A stretch of 64,000 nt of DNA from Halomonas faecis (GCF_010993975.1 NZ_JAACZO010000001.1:1-64000); one strand, 5' to 3'. Positions 32,737 to 41,654 are shown, counted from the first letter of the stretch. Notes: generated by a model not told the origin, from the sequence alone. Made by a program: numbers and translations.

Positions 32737-32823
32737 GCGGCTCCTTACCGGGGAATGTCGGACCCTAGCTTCGCCGCATTCGGCACGGCTGGCCAGCCGT
32801 CATCGGCCGCTGGTATCCGTTTC

Positions 32824-33330
32824 TCACTCTAGCAGCAGCGGTATTTCGCCCGCTTCGTGGGCCAGCAGCCACTGCTTGCGGCCGATGCCGCCGGCATAGC
32901 CGGTCAGCCGCCCGTCGCTGCCGATCACCCGGTGGCAGGGCACCACGATGGCGATGGGGTTCTTGCCGTTGGCTGCGCCCACAGCGCGCTGACCGCCCTT
33001 GCAACGCAGTTGCTCGGCGATCTCGGCGTAGCTGCGGGTCTCGCCGAAGGGGATGGTGGCCAGCGCATCCCATACCCGGCGCTGGAAGTCGGTGCCTTGC
33101 GGGGCGAGCGGCAGGTCGAAGGCCTGGCGGGTGCCGGAGAAGTACTCGTCGAACTGCTGCCTGGCTCGTGCTGTGAGCGCGCTCGGGCGGGGGGCTTCGT
33201 CCTCGGTGGCGACGAACTCGACCTCGGTGATGCCCTCGTCATCGGCGCGGACTCGGATCAGGCCCAGGGCATCGGCATGGGGAGGGCGGTAGTAGTCCAG
33301 AGCGTCGTGCGGCGAGGCCTCGGTGGTCAT
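32824..33330 (-). CDS. ogt: Methylated-DNA--protein-cysteine methyltransferase (Ogt)
   Basis: The 168-residue protein repairs O6-alkylguanine by transfer of the alkyl group to its own cysteine. It has the active-site motif IAIVVPCHRVIG near residue 130, the RGKG-like helix region TDFQRRVWDALATIPFGETR SY, and the C-terminal GYAGGIGRKQWLLAHE. ATG 33330 is chosen because GGAG lies eight bases upstream; the open frame extends further but as an alkA shadow. It is downstream of alkA with 25 bases between, in an alkylation-repair operon. Confidence 0.94.
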   Translation of the reverse strand: MTTEASPHDALDYYRPPHADALGLIRVRADDEGITEVEFVATEDEAPRPSALTARARQQFDEYFSGTRQAFDLPLAPQGTDFQRRVWDALATIPFGETRSYAEIAEQLRCKGGQRAVGAANGKNPIAIVVPCHRVIGSDGRLTGYAGGIGRKQWLLAHEAGEIPLLLE

Positions 33331-33355
33331 GGTAGTGGCTCCGTGGTTCGTGACA

Positions 33356-34222
33356 CTAGGTTCGTGACAGCGTGTCGTGACACCAGAGTTGCAGGGGCAG
33401 GTAGCTGCGCCAGGGGGCGGCCGCGGCCGGGTCGGTGTCGCCCAGGTGCGGCAGGGCGCGACGCACCGCGGCGTCGCCGGCCAGCCAGATGTCGGGGTGG
33501 CCGGTGCCGCGCAGGGCGGCGTAGCGCGCCGTCCAGGGCCCGATGCCCTTGAGCGTCGTCCAGGCGAGCGGCTCGTCGCCGGCCTCTCCTGCAGCATACC
33601 AGGCCGCGAAGCGGCGCAGGGTGGCGCGGCGCGACCCGGGCATGCCGAGGAAGGCCAGATCGCTAGCGGCGATGGCCTCGGGCGTGGGAAAGCACCGCCG
33701 GCCGCCCAGCGGCTCGCCGAGGTTCGTCACCAGCGTTTCGACGAGGCGTCGCGCCGCGGTGACCGAGATCTGCTGGCCGAGGATGGCGCGCACGCCCGCT
33801 TCGAAGGGGCTCCAGGTGCCGGGCAGCCGCAACCCCTCGGTCAGCGCCAGTGTGGGCACGGCCCGAGCGAGGTGGGCCTCGACGGTGGCGGTGTCGGCGT
33901 CCAGGTCGAGCAGGCGGCGGATGCGGCGTACCACCGGGGCCTGGGCGCTCGGGGCATCCAGGGCGAGCCATACCCGGAAGGCGTGATGTTCGGGACGATG
34001 CTCGGCGGTGAAGTGGCCGCGGGCCTGTCCCCAGCGGAAAGTCCGCCCATAGTGCGCCTCGTCGACCCACTCCAGGCCGTCGATGGCCCGGCCGGCGAGG
34101 AAGTCGCGCAGGGCCGGCCAGGCATAGGGCGGGCGATACGACAGCGTCAGCGCCTCGCCGGCTTCCCCGGCGTGGCGGTGCACGCCTTCCGCAGCGGCGG
34201 TCGTGGCGTTCTCGTCGGTCAA
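33356..34222 (-). CDS. alkA: DNA-3-methyladenine glycosylase II (AlkA-like)
   Basis: The 288-residue protein has an AlkA N-terminal domain (YRPPYAWPALRDFLAGRAID), then WSPFEAGVRAILGQQISVTA near residue 140. The helix-hairpin-helix is LKGIGPWTARYAALRG, followed by the catalytic aspartate in WLAGDAAVRR near 255. It removes alkylated bases. Its ATG overlaps the upstream isomerase stop (ATGA), so translation is coupled. With ogt downstream this is a small alkylation-repair unit. No N-terminal Ada domain is present. Confidence 0.92.
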   Translation of the reverse strand: MTDENATTAAAEGVHRHAGEAGEALTLSYRPPYAWPALRDFLAGRAIDGLEWVDEAHYGRTFRWGQARGHFTAEHRPEHHAFRVWLALDAPSAQAPVVRRIRRLLDLDADTATVEAHLARAVPTLALTEGLRLPGTWSPFEAGVRAILGQQISVTAARRLVETLVTNLGEPLGGRRCFPTPEAIAASDLAFLGMPGSRRATLRRFAAWYAAGEAGDEPLAWTTLKGIGPWTARYAALRGTGHPDIWLAGDAAVRRALPHLGDTDPAAAAPWRSYLPLQLWCHDTLSRT

Positions 34223-34818
34223 AGCGTGTGCAGTGCCTCTTCCACCATGTCGAGGCGATCCTGCCCCCAGAAGGGTTCGCCGTCGACCACGTACCAGGGG
34301 GCGCCGAAGCAGCCGTCGTCCAGGGCGGCCTGGCAGGCATCGTCGAGGCGTTGCTGGCCGGCGTCGCCTTCCGCTTCCTCGAACAGGCGCTGCCCGTCCA
34401 GCCCGCAGGCGGTGGCGATCTCGATCAGCGTGCCGGGGGCGGCGATGTCGCGCTCCTCGGCCCAGCAGGCGCGCATCAGGGCCAGCGACAGTGCGGCGAT
34501 GTCATGACCGTGGGCTTTGGCGGTGAGTGCCAGGCGAGCCGCGGGGCGGTCGTCGGTGGGAAAGTGCCTGGGCTCCGCGTTGAGGGGTACGCCGAGGCGT
34601 GGGGCCCAGCGCCGCAGCTCCACCAGGCGGTAGGCCTGACGTTCGGGGGAGCGCTGGGGCAGCGGCACGCCGCCGGTCTTGGGAAAGATGGCGCTCAGCG
34701 TGATCGGCACGTAGTCGACGTTGGCGCCGTGCCGGGCGGCGATCTCGCCGAGGCGGGCATGGCCCAGGTAGCTCCACGGCGAAACGTGGGTGTAGTAGTA
34801 GCGAACGGCGGTCGACAT
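34219..34818 (-). CDS. DsbA-family 2-hydroxychromene-2-carboxylate isomerase-like protein
   Basis: The 199-residue protein has a thioredoxin-like kappa-GST fold. It starts YYYTHVSPWSYLGHARL, with Ser in the SPWSY active-site region instead of a CxxC. It ends with the family motif GCFGAPWYVVDGEPFWGQDR LDMVEEAL. Members isomerise with glutathione in aromatic degradation. Here no aromatic genes are near, so the substrate is unknown. ATG 34818 is set by GGAGA seven bases upstream. It heads the operon with alkA and ogt. Confidence 0.87.
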   Translation of the reverse strand: MSTAVRYYYTHVSPWSYLGHARLGEIAARHGANVDYVPITLSAIFPKTGGVPLPQRSPERQAYRLVELRRWAPRLGVPLNAEPRHFPTDDRPAARLALTAKAHGHDIAALSLALMRACWAEERDIAAPGTLIEIATACGLDGQRLFEEAEGDAGQQRLDDACQAALDDGCFGAPWYVVDGEPFWGQDRLDMVEEALHTL

Positions 34819-34894
34819 GGCTGTTCTCCGATGCAGGCTCGTCACAGTCTAGCAGTTGGAATTTCGCCCTGGAGTAGGGAAATGTCGGTCGATT

Positions 34895-34913
34895 GATAAT
34901 GCATATCATTTGT
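34895..34913. promoter_or_regulatory. Fur box upstream of ECF relic and heme oxygenase
   Basis: GATAATGCATATCATTTGT agrees with the 19-base Fur consensus at 13 positions, including the first seven. It lies 45 bases before the ATG of the ECF sigma relic and about 300 bases before heme oxygenase. Iron-repressed expression of heme oxygenase is inferred. Confidence 0.7.
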
Positions 34914-34957
34914 ACGATGATATCTATCCCTCTGATGCCACTTCGACCCCTCTTGTC

Positions 34958-35176
34958 ATGCCTACCTCACCTCGCGCCCTGTTGCAGTTGTTCCTCAGTG
35001 AGCGGTCGCGCTTGATCAAGCGCATCGATCATCTCGTGAACAACGAAGCCGTGGCGGAAGATCTGGTTCAGGAGGCGTTCGTCAAGCTGTGGCGGCGCAA
35101 AGCTGAGTCCACGAGTGAGCGTCACGGGAAACGCCTGTCGGGGACCGTCTGGATCTCGACATCTCCTGACATATGA
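34958..35176 (+). pseudogene. Truncated ECF sigma factor (FecI-like), region 2 only
   Basis: From ATG 34958 the frame gives MPTSPRALLQLFLSERSRLI, then VNNEAVAEDLVQEAFVKLWR. This is the sigma-70 region 2 of iron-starvation ECF factors. Similarity ends about codon 48, and the rest of the frame (to TGA 35174-35176) is unrelated. Region 4, the partner FecR and a TonB receptor are missing nearby. The preserved Fur box in front suggests a deletion that joined the old sigma promoter to heme oxygenase. Confidence 0.75.
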
Positions 35177-35210
35177 GGCATCACGGTATTCCCTAACGAG
35201 GAGGCTCGAT

Positions 35211-35822
35211 ATGGAAACCCTCGACCCGCAAGACGTCGCGACCTATCCTTTGAGCAAGCGACTGAAGCAGGCCACTCAGTGGCAGCACGACAGCGTTGAA
35301 CGCTCGATGTCGGCGCTACGCCCTTTCGAAAGTCGCGATGGCTATGTCAGGTTGCTGACGGTCCAGTATGGCTTCCAGCGTTACATGATGGCCTTCTATC
35401 GTGATGCGGCTCTGGTCGAGTGGATTCCCGACCTGCCGGAACGTTGCCGTTATTCCGACACCCGCCGCGACTGTGAAGATCTGGGCATCGACCTGGCCGC
35501 GCTGGACGCCCAGTGCCCGCCGGCGCTACCCCTCAGTTCCCCGGCCGCTCTCGGTTGGCTGTACGTCAACGAGGGCTCCAATCTCGGGGCCGCCTTCCTG
35601 TTCAATAGTGCCGTCGAGCTGGGGATGTCGGAATCCTTCGGCGCACGCCATCTGGCACCCCGGGAGACGGGGCGAGGCTTGCACTGGCGCACCTTCACCC
35701 GGTACCTGGATGCGATACCGCTGAGCGATTCCGAAAAGGCCTGGGCCATCGCCGGAGCCCGCGACGCCTTCGTCCATGTCGAATCTCTGGCTCGCCCGCT
35801 TGCGCACATATCGAACGAGTAG
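35211..35822 (+). CDS. Biliverdin-producing heme oxygenase
   Basis: The 203-residue protein has the bacterial heme-oxygenase pattern YPLSKRLKQATQWQHDSVER near residue 11, where H26 or so is the proximal heme ligand. ALGWLYVNEGSNLGAAFLFN forms the distal glycine-containing helix. It opens heme to biliverdin, CO and iron. ATG 35211 has GAGGAGG six bases upstream. It sits behind a Fur box and an ECF relic and converges with a siderophore-interacting protein gene, forming an iron-acquisition group. A bacteriophytochrome partner is not seen here. Confidence 0.88.
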   Translation: METLDPQDVATYPLSKRLKQATQWQHDSVERSMSALRPFESRDGYVRLLTVQYGFQRYMMAFYRDAALVEWIPDLPERCRYSDTRRDCEDLGIDLAALDAQCPPALPLSSPAALGWLYVNEGSNLGAAFLFNSAVELGMSESFGARHLAPRETGRGLHWRTFTRYLDAIPLSDSEKAWAIAGARDAFVHVESLARPLAHISNE

Positions 35823-35935
35823 CGAGAGCTTTTACCGAGAGATGTCACCAGCGGATGCGGTTGACGTGTCCTACGTGGTCCGGCATCGAACGTTCCGGCC
35901 AGGAAGCTGGCAGGTGCACAGCAGCGTAACGAGGC

Positions 35936-36865
35936 TCAACCGATGGCTTTGCCCTCTCGCCAGTAGCCCATGCTGGTGACGTAGCGCTTGGGCAGGCCGC
36001 ACTCGTTGACCAGGTAGCGGCGAATGCTTCTTGCCACGCGGGTTTCCGCGGCGATCCAGGCATAGAAGGGCGCGGTGTCATCGAGGGTCGCCGCCTTCCA
36101 GAAGGGGCGCTCGTCGTCGAGGTCGTCGGGGGCGTCCGCGGTTTCGGGGGTGCCACCTAGGGCGCGGATCTCGTCGCTGAGGTCGATATTCTGTACGGCC
36201 TGAAGCAAGCGCTCGCCGTGGCTGCACCCCGGTTCCGCTTCGCGCGGCAGCCAGTGCAGCTTGGCGCCGTGCGCCAGCGGCTGGATGTCGGCATCGAGCG
36301 GAACCTCGACCAGGGCCTCGACCCTGGGGCGTTGGGAGCGCGACGCCAGGCTCTCCAGTATGCCGGCCGCCGCCGGCAGGGCGGTTTCGTCGGCGACGAT
36401 GAGCACCCGCCGCACATCGCGCGGCGGCTTCCATTCGAAGCCCAGCGCCGGGGCTTCGGCATCGGCGACGGGTGCGGTCATGGCCAGGCGGTCGCCGGGG
36501 CGGGCGCGCAACGCCCAGCGCGAGGCGGGGCCGGTGTCGCCGTGCAGCACGAATTCCACGTCGACCTCGCCCCGCTCCGGGCGCAGGGCGCGAATGGTGT
36601 AGGTGCGCATCGGCGGTCGCTCCTGCTCGGGCAGGGCGCGATAGGCACCGTACCAGTCATGCGTTTCCCGCTTGGCGATCTCGAAGAGCCTCTCGAGGTC
36701 GCCGTCGGCCGTGGGGAAGAAGAGCTTGATGCGTTGGTCGGGCGCATGGGTGGCCATTTGGCCGACGTCCGGACCGGTGAAGGTGAACCTGACCAGCGAC
36801 GCGCCGACCTGGGTGCGCCGTGCCAGGGTGATATCGAAGAGGCGATAGCTGCTGCGTCCGGCCAT
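35936..36865 (-). CDS. Siderophore-interacting protein (ViuB/SIP-type ferric reductase)
   Basis: The 309-residue cytosolic flavoprotein reduces ferric siderophores. An FAD-binding domain with [20 protein letters not shown] and [19 protein letters not shown] is followed by an NAD(P)H-type domain with [20 protein letters not shown] and [20 protein letters not shown]. The end [10 protein letters not shown] is typical. ATG 36865 is used, with AGGAG about ten bases upstream. A strong Fur box lies about 37 bases before the start on the same strand, so iron repression is likely. Confidence 0.93.
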   Translation of the reverse strand: MAGRSSYRLFDITLARRTQVGASLVRFTFTGPDVGQMATHAPDQRIKLFFPTADGDLERLFEIAKRETHDWYGAYRALPEQERPPMRTYTIRALRPERGEVDVEFVLHGDTGPASRWALRARPGDRLAMTAPVADAEAPALGFEWKPPRDVRRVLIVADETALPAAAGILESLASRSQRPRVEALVEVPLDADIQPLAHGAKLHWLPREAEPGCSHGERLLQAVQNIDLSDEIRALGGTPETADAPDDLDDERPFWKAATLDDTAPFYAWIAAETRVARSIRRYLVNECGLPKRYVTSMGYWREGKAIG

Positions 36866-36901
36866 GACATGGAACTCCTGTTGGGAGAGTCGAACACTAC
36901 C

Positions 36902-36922
36902 AATGATAATAATGATTCTCAA
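36902..36922 (-). promoter_or_regulatory. Fur box upstream of the siderophore-interacting protein gene
   Basis: AATGATAATAATGATTCTCA is a clear match to the GATAAT-type Fur repeat and lies in the promoter region of the minus-strand gene starting at 36865. Confidence 0.8.
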
Positions 36923-37013
36923 TGCTTGGTCGGTTTGAGGGGCCGTGCCGGCTAACGCGTCATGTCGGCCCCTTGTTACGGAACCGCCGTCCAACCGGGA
37001 GTGAAACGGATAG

Positions 37014-37082
37014 CCGTCTGTGCACGTACCGTTCGGGCAGCTCAATCAGTTCGTGGGGCGAGGAGACCTGGGGCAGGACTAG
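37014..37082 (+). pseudogene. Relic of a 5'-nucleotidase gene 3' end
   Basis: The plus strand reads PSVHVPFGQLNQFVGRGDL then GQD and TAG. The first ten residues equal the end of the intact 5'-nucleotidase at 24709 (PSVHVPFGQLNQ), with only synonymous base differences. No upstream catalytic DFDGV motif exists, and a TAG lies just before. It marks the remains of a second copy. Confidence 0.65.
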
Positions 37083-37177
37083 AGGACGGTCCGCTCGGGG
37101 AAAACTGCATGAACTATGCTGAGGGCACGGGCCCGCGTGGCCTTTGCATTCATTGGAACGCATACGGGAGGTATGTC

Positions 37178-37630
37178 ATGAAACTACCGACCATCCTTGG
37201 CCATGGAACGCTGCACCTGCTGCCCGCCGCGCTGCTGGTTGCGGCGGCCCCTGCGCTGGCCGCCGAGGGCCACGACCTGACCTTCGCCGGCGACGGCACC
37301 TTCAACACGCCCCACGGCGGCCAGACGGTCGAGGTGGCGGTGTATGACGTCACGGCGGGCGAGGTGGTGGCCACCGAATCCACCACCGTGGAGCAGACAG
37401 AGGATCCGGCGTTCTCCGTCAGCTTCGAGGGCGTTCTCGAGGCGGGCAGGCTCTACGACGTGCACTACTGGATCGATTCCAACTTCGGCGAGGGCAGCGA
37501 GGGCCGCTGCGATCCGGTGAGCGTCGATCACCAGTGGCGCGTGGCGCTGACGGACGTCAGCGAAGCGCTCGATCTCGAGGTGGGCCACGACCCCTCCGCG
37601 CAGGCGCCCGTCTGCACCAGCTTCGAGTGA
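37178..37630 (+). CDS. Secreted hypothetical protein
   Basis: I do not recognise this 150-residue protein. It has a clear signal peptide (LLPAALLVAAAPALAAEG) and a mature part of about 120 residues rich in beta-prone and acidic sequence. Two cysteines (GRCDP and PVCTSF) could form a disulfide. The pattern VEVAVYDVTAGEV...YDVHYWIDSNFGEG suggests a small beta-sandwich. GGGAGG at 37166-37171 supports ATG 37178. It lies alone between the iron genes and a TRAP transporter. Confidence 0.7.
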   Translation: MKLPTILGHGTLHLLPAALLVAAAPALAAEGHDLTFAGDGTFNTPHGGQTVEVAVYDVTAGEVVATESTTVEQTEDPAFSVSFEGVLEAGRLYDVHYWIDSNFGEGSEGRCDPVSVDHQWRVALTDVSEALDLEVGHDPSAQAPVCTSFE

Positions 37631-37639
37631 TGCTCCGGC

Positions 37640-37664
37640 CGCCGGGCCCGTGAAAGGGCCGGCG
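37640..37664 (+). terminator. GC-rich hairpin after the secreted protein gene
   Basis: CGCCGGGCCC and GGGCCGGCG pair around a short GTGAAA loop starting 10 bases after the stop codon. There is only a weak T-stretch downstream, so termination is likely but not certain. The rest of the 235-base gap to dctP shows nothing definite. Confidence 0.5.
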
Positions 37665-37865
37665 CTGTCGGCTTTCCGCGATTCCGCCTCGACGCGTTGC
37701 TTCTCCCCCTTGCCTGCGCCAAGGCCGGTAGGGCGGAGAGGCAGCGTAGGCCATGGCGCCGGCGTACCAGGTGCCATCAACGCCTGGCTTGCGGTACGCT
37801 CTGGGGTTCATAACGAATGAGCGCGGCCCCGCGCCGCCGTGCTGGACAGACAAGGGAACCCTGCC

Positions 37866-38849
37866 ATGAACCGCATCAAGACGTTGACCCTGGCCGTGGT
37901 CGCCACCGCCCTGGCCGCCTCCTCGCTCTCCGCCCAGGCGCGGGAATTCCGCTTGGGGCTGATCACCCCGCCGCAGCACCTGTGGTCCACCGAGGCCGAG
38001 GCCTTCGCCGAGACGCTCGCTGAGCGTTCCGACGGCGAGCACAGCGTCAGCGTGTTCCCGGCCCAGCAACTGGGCAACGAGGCGCAGATGGTCCAGCAGT
38101 TGCAGACCGGCGCGCTGGACATGGCGTTTCTGACCATCGCCGAGATTTCCAACCGCATTCCCGACTTCGGTGCGCTTTACGCTCCCTACCTGGTCGATGA
38201 CGTCGACCATGCGGCGGCGCTGCTGCGCTCCGACACCGCCGGCGAGCTCCTCGAACTGATGCCCCAGGGCGTGGGCCTGGTGGGGATGGGGTACGGCATG
38301 GTGGGCATGCGCCAGGTGCTCAGCCGCGAGCCCATCGAGAGCGCCGAGGGTCTCGAAGGCATGCGCCTGCGCATCACCCCCTTCGAGCCGATTCGCGACT
38401 TCTACACGGCCACCGGTGCCGCCCCCGAGCCGATGCCGCTGCTCGAAGTCTACGATGCCCTGGCCAACGGCCAGGTGGACGCCATCGACATGGACTTCGA
38501 TTCCATCCTGATCCTCAAATTCTACGAGCAGGCCGAGAATCTGCTGATCTCCAATCACATGATGTTTCCCATGGTTGGCGTAGTCTCCGGCCGCGTGTGG
38601 CGCGAGCTCGACGAGTCGGATCGCGAGCTGATCGAGACGACCATGTCGGAGCATCTGGAGAACGTGCTGACCGGCTTCCAGGAGATGGACGCCGCTCAGG
38701 AGGAGGAAATTCGTCAGCTCGACCTGAACATCGTCGAGGCCGACGCCGAGTTCTTCTCCGAGGCCATCGACGAGTGGGAGGCCACCTGGGCCGAGAAAGC
38801 GCCGATGCTCGAGGCGCTGCGCGAGGAAGCCGAGCAGCTGCGCCAGTAA
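37866..38849 (+). CDS. dctP: TRAP transporter substrate-binding protein (DctP family)
   Basis: The 327-residue periplasmic protein has a signal peptide ending ASSLSAQA. The DctP pattern is FRLGLITPPQHLWSTEAEAF, FPAQQLGNEAQMVQQLQTGA LDMAF, then LRLRITPFEP-like and EVYDALANGQVDAIDMDFDS. It captures an organic acid for the DctQM permease. ATG 37866 follows AAGGGA. The ligand cannot be deduced. dctQ follows after nine bases, in the same operon. Confidence 0.94.
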   Translation: MNRIKTLTLAVVATALAASSLSAQAREFRLGLITPPQHLWSTEAEAFAETLAERSDGEHSVSVFPAQQLGNEAQMVQQLQTGALDMAFLTIAEISNRIPDFGALYAPYLVDDVDHAAALLRSDTAGELLELMPQGVGLVGMGYGMVGMRQVLSREPIESAEGLEGMRLRITPFEPIRDFYTATGAAPEPMPLLEVYDALANGQVDAIDMDFDSILILKFYEQAENLLISNHMMFPMVGVVSGRVWRELDESDRELIETTMSEHLENVLTGFQEMDAAQEEEIRQLDLNIVEADAEFFSEAIDEWEATWAEKAPMLEALREEAEQLRQ

Positions 38850-38858
38850 GGGGAGCCG

Positions 38859-39425
38859 ATGCTGTCGCACCTCTCCGGCCGCCTGGCCCGCCTGGAGGAG
38901 ATCGCCGCCGCCACTCTGGCAGCGGCGGTCACCCTGCTGATCCTGCTCAACGTGGCCTTTCGGGCCGCGGGCAGTCCGCTCTACTGGGTCAGCGAACTGG
39001 CCATCTATGCCATGATCTGGATGACCTTCCTGATCGCTGCGGCGGTGCTCAAGCGACGTCAGGGCATCGCCGTGACGCTGCTCGCCGATGCCCTCCCCCA
39101 GGCGGCACGCCGCTGGCTCGAGGCCTTCGTCGACGCCGTCGTACTGCTCTTCGCCGTGCTGCTGCTGTGGCTATGCTGGCGCTGGTACCAACCGCTGACC
39201 CTCGCCCGACTGGGCTTCGACCTCCAGGCGTTCCAGGGTGAGACCTTCAATTTCATCTATGCCGAGAACACCCAGACCCTGGGGGTGCGCAAGTTCTGGG
39301 TGTGGCTGATCGTGCCGTGGTTCGCGGTGTCGCTCACCCTTCATGGCCTGGTCAATCTGGGCAAGACCCTGCGCAGGCTGCGCGAACCCCAGACGGCTTC
39401 CGCTCCCCCGGGGACTGGCCCATGA
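38859..39425 (+). CDS. dctQ: TRAP transporter small permease (DctQ family)
   Basis: The 188-residue protein has four membrane helices with the DctQ-type central segment WVSELAIYAMIWMTFLIAAA VLKRRQGIAVTLL. It links the binding protein to the large permease. GGGGAG precedes ATG 38859. Its stop overlaps the dctM start (ATGA at 39422-39425), which indicates coupled translation. Confidence 0.92.
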   Translation: MLSHLSGRLARLEEIAAATLAAAVTLLILLNVAFRAAGSPLYWVSELAIYAMIWMTFLIAAAVLKRRQGIAVTLLADALPQAARRWLEAFVDAVVLLFAVLLLWLCWRWYQPLTLARLGFDLQAFQGETFNFIYAENTQTLGVRKFWVWLIVPWFAVSLTLHGLVNLGKTLRRLREPQTASAPPGTGP

Positions 39426-40687
39426 CCATTGCCGCCTTCGTCCTGCTGTTGTTCGGGGGCGTGCCCATCGCCCTGGTGTTGGGACTCACTGCCATGGTGT
39501 ACATCCAGGCGTCGGACAATACGGTGCTGTTCGAGTCCTACCCCCAACAGCTGTTTTCTGCCATCGAGAGCTACGGCCTGCTGGCGATCCCGCTGTTCAT
39601 GCTGGCCGGCGAGCTGATGAACGAGGGCGGCGTCACGCGGCGCTTGATCGACCTGGCGCGACTGCTGGTGGGTGGCTTTCGCGGGGGGCTCGCCTACATC
39701 AATCTGGTGGCCAACATGATGATGGCCTCCATCGTCGGTTCGGCCGCCTCGCAGATCGCCATCATGTCGCGGGCCATGGTGCCGGCCATGGAGGCCGAGG
39801 GCTACGACCGTCCTTATAGCGCGGCGATCACCGCCGCTGGCGGGCTGCTCTCGCCGATCATCCCCCCCTCGATGCTGTTCGTGCTGTTCGGGGTCATGGC
39901 CCAGGTGCCGATCGCCGAGATGTTCATCGCTGGCATTCTGCCGGGGCTGCTGCTGGGGCTGACCTTCTTTCTGGCCATTGCCGTGGTGGGCATCCGTCAG
40001 CAGTATCCCAAGGGTCGCTGGCCGAGCCGTTCCGAGGCGCGTCGGGCGCTGGTGATGGGGCTGCCGGCGCTCGGCATTCCGCTGATCATCATCGGCGGCA
40101 TCCTGCTGGGAGTGGCCACGCCCACCGAGTCGGCGGCGCTGGCCTCGCTCGCCGCGCTGCTGCTGGGGCGTTTCCTCTACGGCGAACTGCGCCTGGCGTG
40201 CCTGCCGGCGGTGCTGCAGCGCACGGCGATGAACGCCGGGCTGGTGATCATGCTCATCGCCGCCGCCGGCGTGTTCGGCTGGGTGGTGACCTACGAGCGC
40301 CTACCGCAGCTCGCGGCAGCGGGAATCGCCGCCTTGACCACCGATCCGTTCCTGTTCCTGCTGCTGCTGGTGGGCGTGCTGCTGCTGGTGGGCATGATCA
40401 TCGACGGCATTGCCGCGCTGATTCTGGTGGTGCCCATCCTGCTGCCCATCGCCGAGCAACAGTTCGGCGTGAGCCCCTATCAGTTCGGGGTGGTGGTGTG
40501 CCTGACTCTGGTGCTGGGCCTGCTGACGCCACCGGTGGGGGCGGGGCTCTACATCGCCTCGTCGATGACCGGCACGCCACCCCTGCGCATCTTTCGCGCG
40601 CTGCTGCCGTTCCTGCTGGCGAGCCTGGCCACCCTGGTGCTGCTGGCCTGGCAGCCGTGGCTGACCGAGTGGCTCATCTCGCGCTGA
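39422..40687 (+). CDS. dctM: TRAP transporter large permease (DctM family)
   Basis: The 421-residue protein has about twelve helices and the DctM signatures AIESYGLLAIPLFMLAGELM NEGGV, LAYINLVANMMMASIVGSAA and AAGGLLSPIIPPSMLFVLFG. The C-terminal half holds GVATPTESAALASLAALLLG and LTPPVGAGLYIASS. It is the sodium-coupled import channel of the TRAP system. Start ATG 39422 is fixed by the overlap with dctQ. Confidence 0.95.
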   Translation: MTIAAFVLLLFGGVPIALVLGLTAMVYIQASDNTVLFESYPQQLFSAIESYGLLAIPLFMLAGELMNEGGVTRRLIDLARLLVGGFRGGLAYINLVANMMMASIVGSAASQIAIMSRAMVPAMEAEGYDRPYSAAITAAGGLLSPIIPPSMLFVLFGVMAQVPIAEMFIAGILPGLLLGLTFFLAIAVVGIRQQYPKGRWPSRSEARRALVMGLPALGIPLIIIGGILLGVATPTESAALASLAALLLGRFLYGELRLACLPAVLQRTAMNAGLVIMLIAAAGVFGWVVTYERLPQLAAAGIAALTTDPFLFLLLLVGVLLLVGMIIDGIAALILVVPILLPIAEQQFGVSPYQFGVVVCLTLVLGLLTPPVGAGLYIASSMTGTPPLRIFRALLPFLLASLATLVLLAWQPWLTEWLISR

Positions 40688-40693
40688 GGGCCG

Positions 40694-41578
40694 TCACCGG
40701 CTGGCCGTCAGGCTCCCAGCCACCACCAACAGTGCGGCTACCGGCAGGCGCCAGTCCGGGGTCGTCACTCCGCTCACTACCAGGAACAGGGTGGCGAGTA
40801 CCGGTACGCCGTGGGCCAGGTTGCCCAGGTGCCGACCATTGGGCGCTTTCAGGGCGTAGTCCCAGGCCAGCATGGCGATGCCGTAGGGGCCCAGGCCCAG
40901 GGCCGCCATGGCCAGCAACGCCGGAGCCGAGGGCATCTCGCTGACGCCTTCCAGCAGCAAGCTGGCGCTGCCGGTGAGCACGCTGGCGATGAGCAGCAGG
41001 TGCGGCATGCGCTCGCCGAGGCGCCAGCCGGGCACCTGGCAGGCCAGCGAATAAAGCGCCCAGCAGAGGGCTGCCGCTAGCGCCAGCAGGTAGCCGTGCC
41101 AGGCGCCGGAGAAGCCGCCCGCCATGGCTTGCGGAAGCACCAGCAGGGCACCCCCCGAGAATGCCAGGCCGGTACCGGCCAGCGTGGCCGGTGACAGCCG
41201 CCGCCGCGCCAGCCACTGGCTCGCCAGCAGGAAGAGGACCGGCCAGGTGTAGGTGATCAGTGCCGCCTCGGCGGCCGGTGCCAAGGAGAGGCTGGCGAAG
41301 CAGGCGCCCACGGCACCGGCCACCAGTAGCGAAACCCCGCCGTACACCGCCACGCCATGCCGATTCGCCAGGGGCGGTTCGGTCCGCCGCCGGCGCTGTG
41401 CCATGGGCAGGGTGCCTAGTGCGCCGGCCAGCAACGCCAGTGCCGAAAGCCTCAGGGGAGGAACGCTTCCGGCAGCGGCCACCAGCAGCGGCACCAAGGC
41501 CCACAGCACGACCGCCAGTCCGGCCGCGCCGGCGCCATGCCACGTCGTTCGGGTGAGCCGTGGAGTTTGCAGCTGCAT
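40694..41578 (-). CDS. EamA/DMT-family transporter
   Basis: The 294-residue protein has ten membrane helices in two EamA halves (GLAVVLWALVPLLVAAAGSV at the start, then GYLLALAAALCWALYSLACQ). It is probably a small-metabolite exporter in the drug/metabolite transporter superfamily. ATG 41578 has AGGAGGT seven bases upstream. It is divergent from a LysR gene, which probably controls it. It converges with dctM with six bases between. Confidence 0.9.
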   Translation of the reverse strand: MQLQTPRLTRTTWHGAGAAGLAVVLWALVPLLVAAAGSVPPLRLSALALLAGALGTLPMAQRRRRTEPPLANRHGVAVYGGVSLLVAGAVGACFASLSLAPAAEAALITYTWPVLFLLASQWLARRRLSPATLAGTGLAFSGGALLVLPQAMAGGFSGAWHGYLLALAAALCWALYSLACQVPGWRLGERMPHLLLIASVLTGSASLLLEGVSEMPSAPALLAMAALGLGPYGIAMLAWDYALKAPNGRHLGNLAHGVPVLATLFLVVSGVTTPDWRLPVAALLVVAGSLTASR

Positions 41579-41644
41579 GGTGGCTACCTCCTGTGTCGGG
41601 GGGGGGTGGCGTCGCCATGCTAGCCGGTCCACAATCATCACGAT

Positions 41645-41654
41645 AACGATCGTT
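41645..41654. promoter_or_regulatory. Palindrome in the EamA-LysR divergent promoter
   Basis: AACGATCGTT is a perfect 10-base palindrome in the 110-base region between the two start codons. It is flanked by repeated TGAT/ATCA half sites. It is a candidate LysR-binding site. Confidence 0.35.

Noticed and set aside
33340..33380. Short tandem repeats of TCGTGACA between alkA and ogt
   Set aside because: Only three imperfect 8-base units, partly inside the alkA 3' end. No sign of function.
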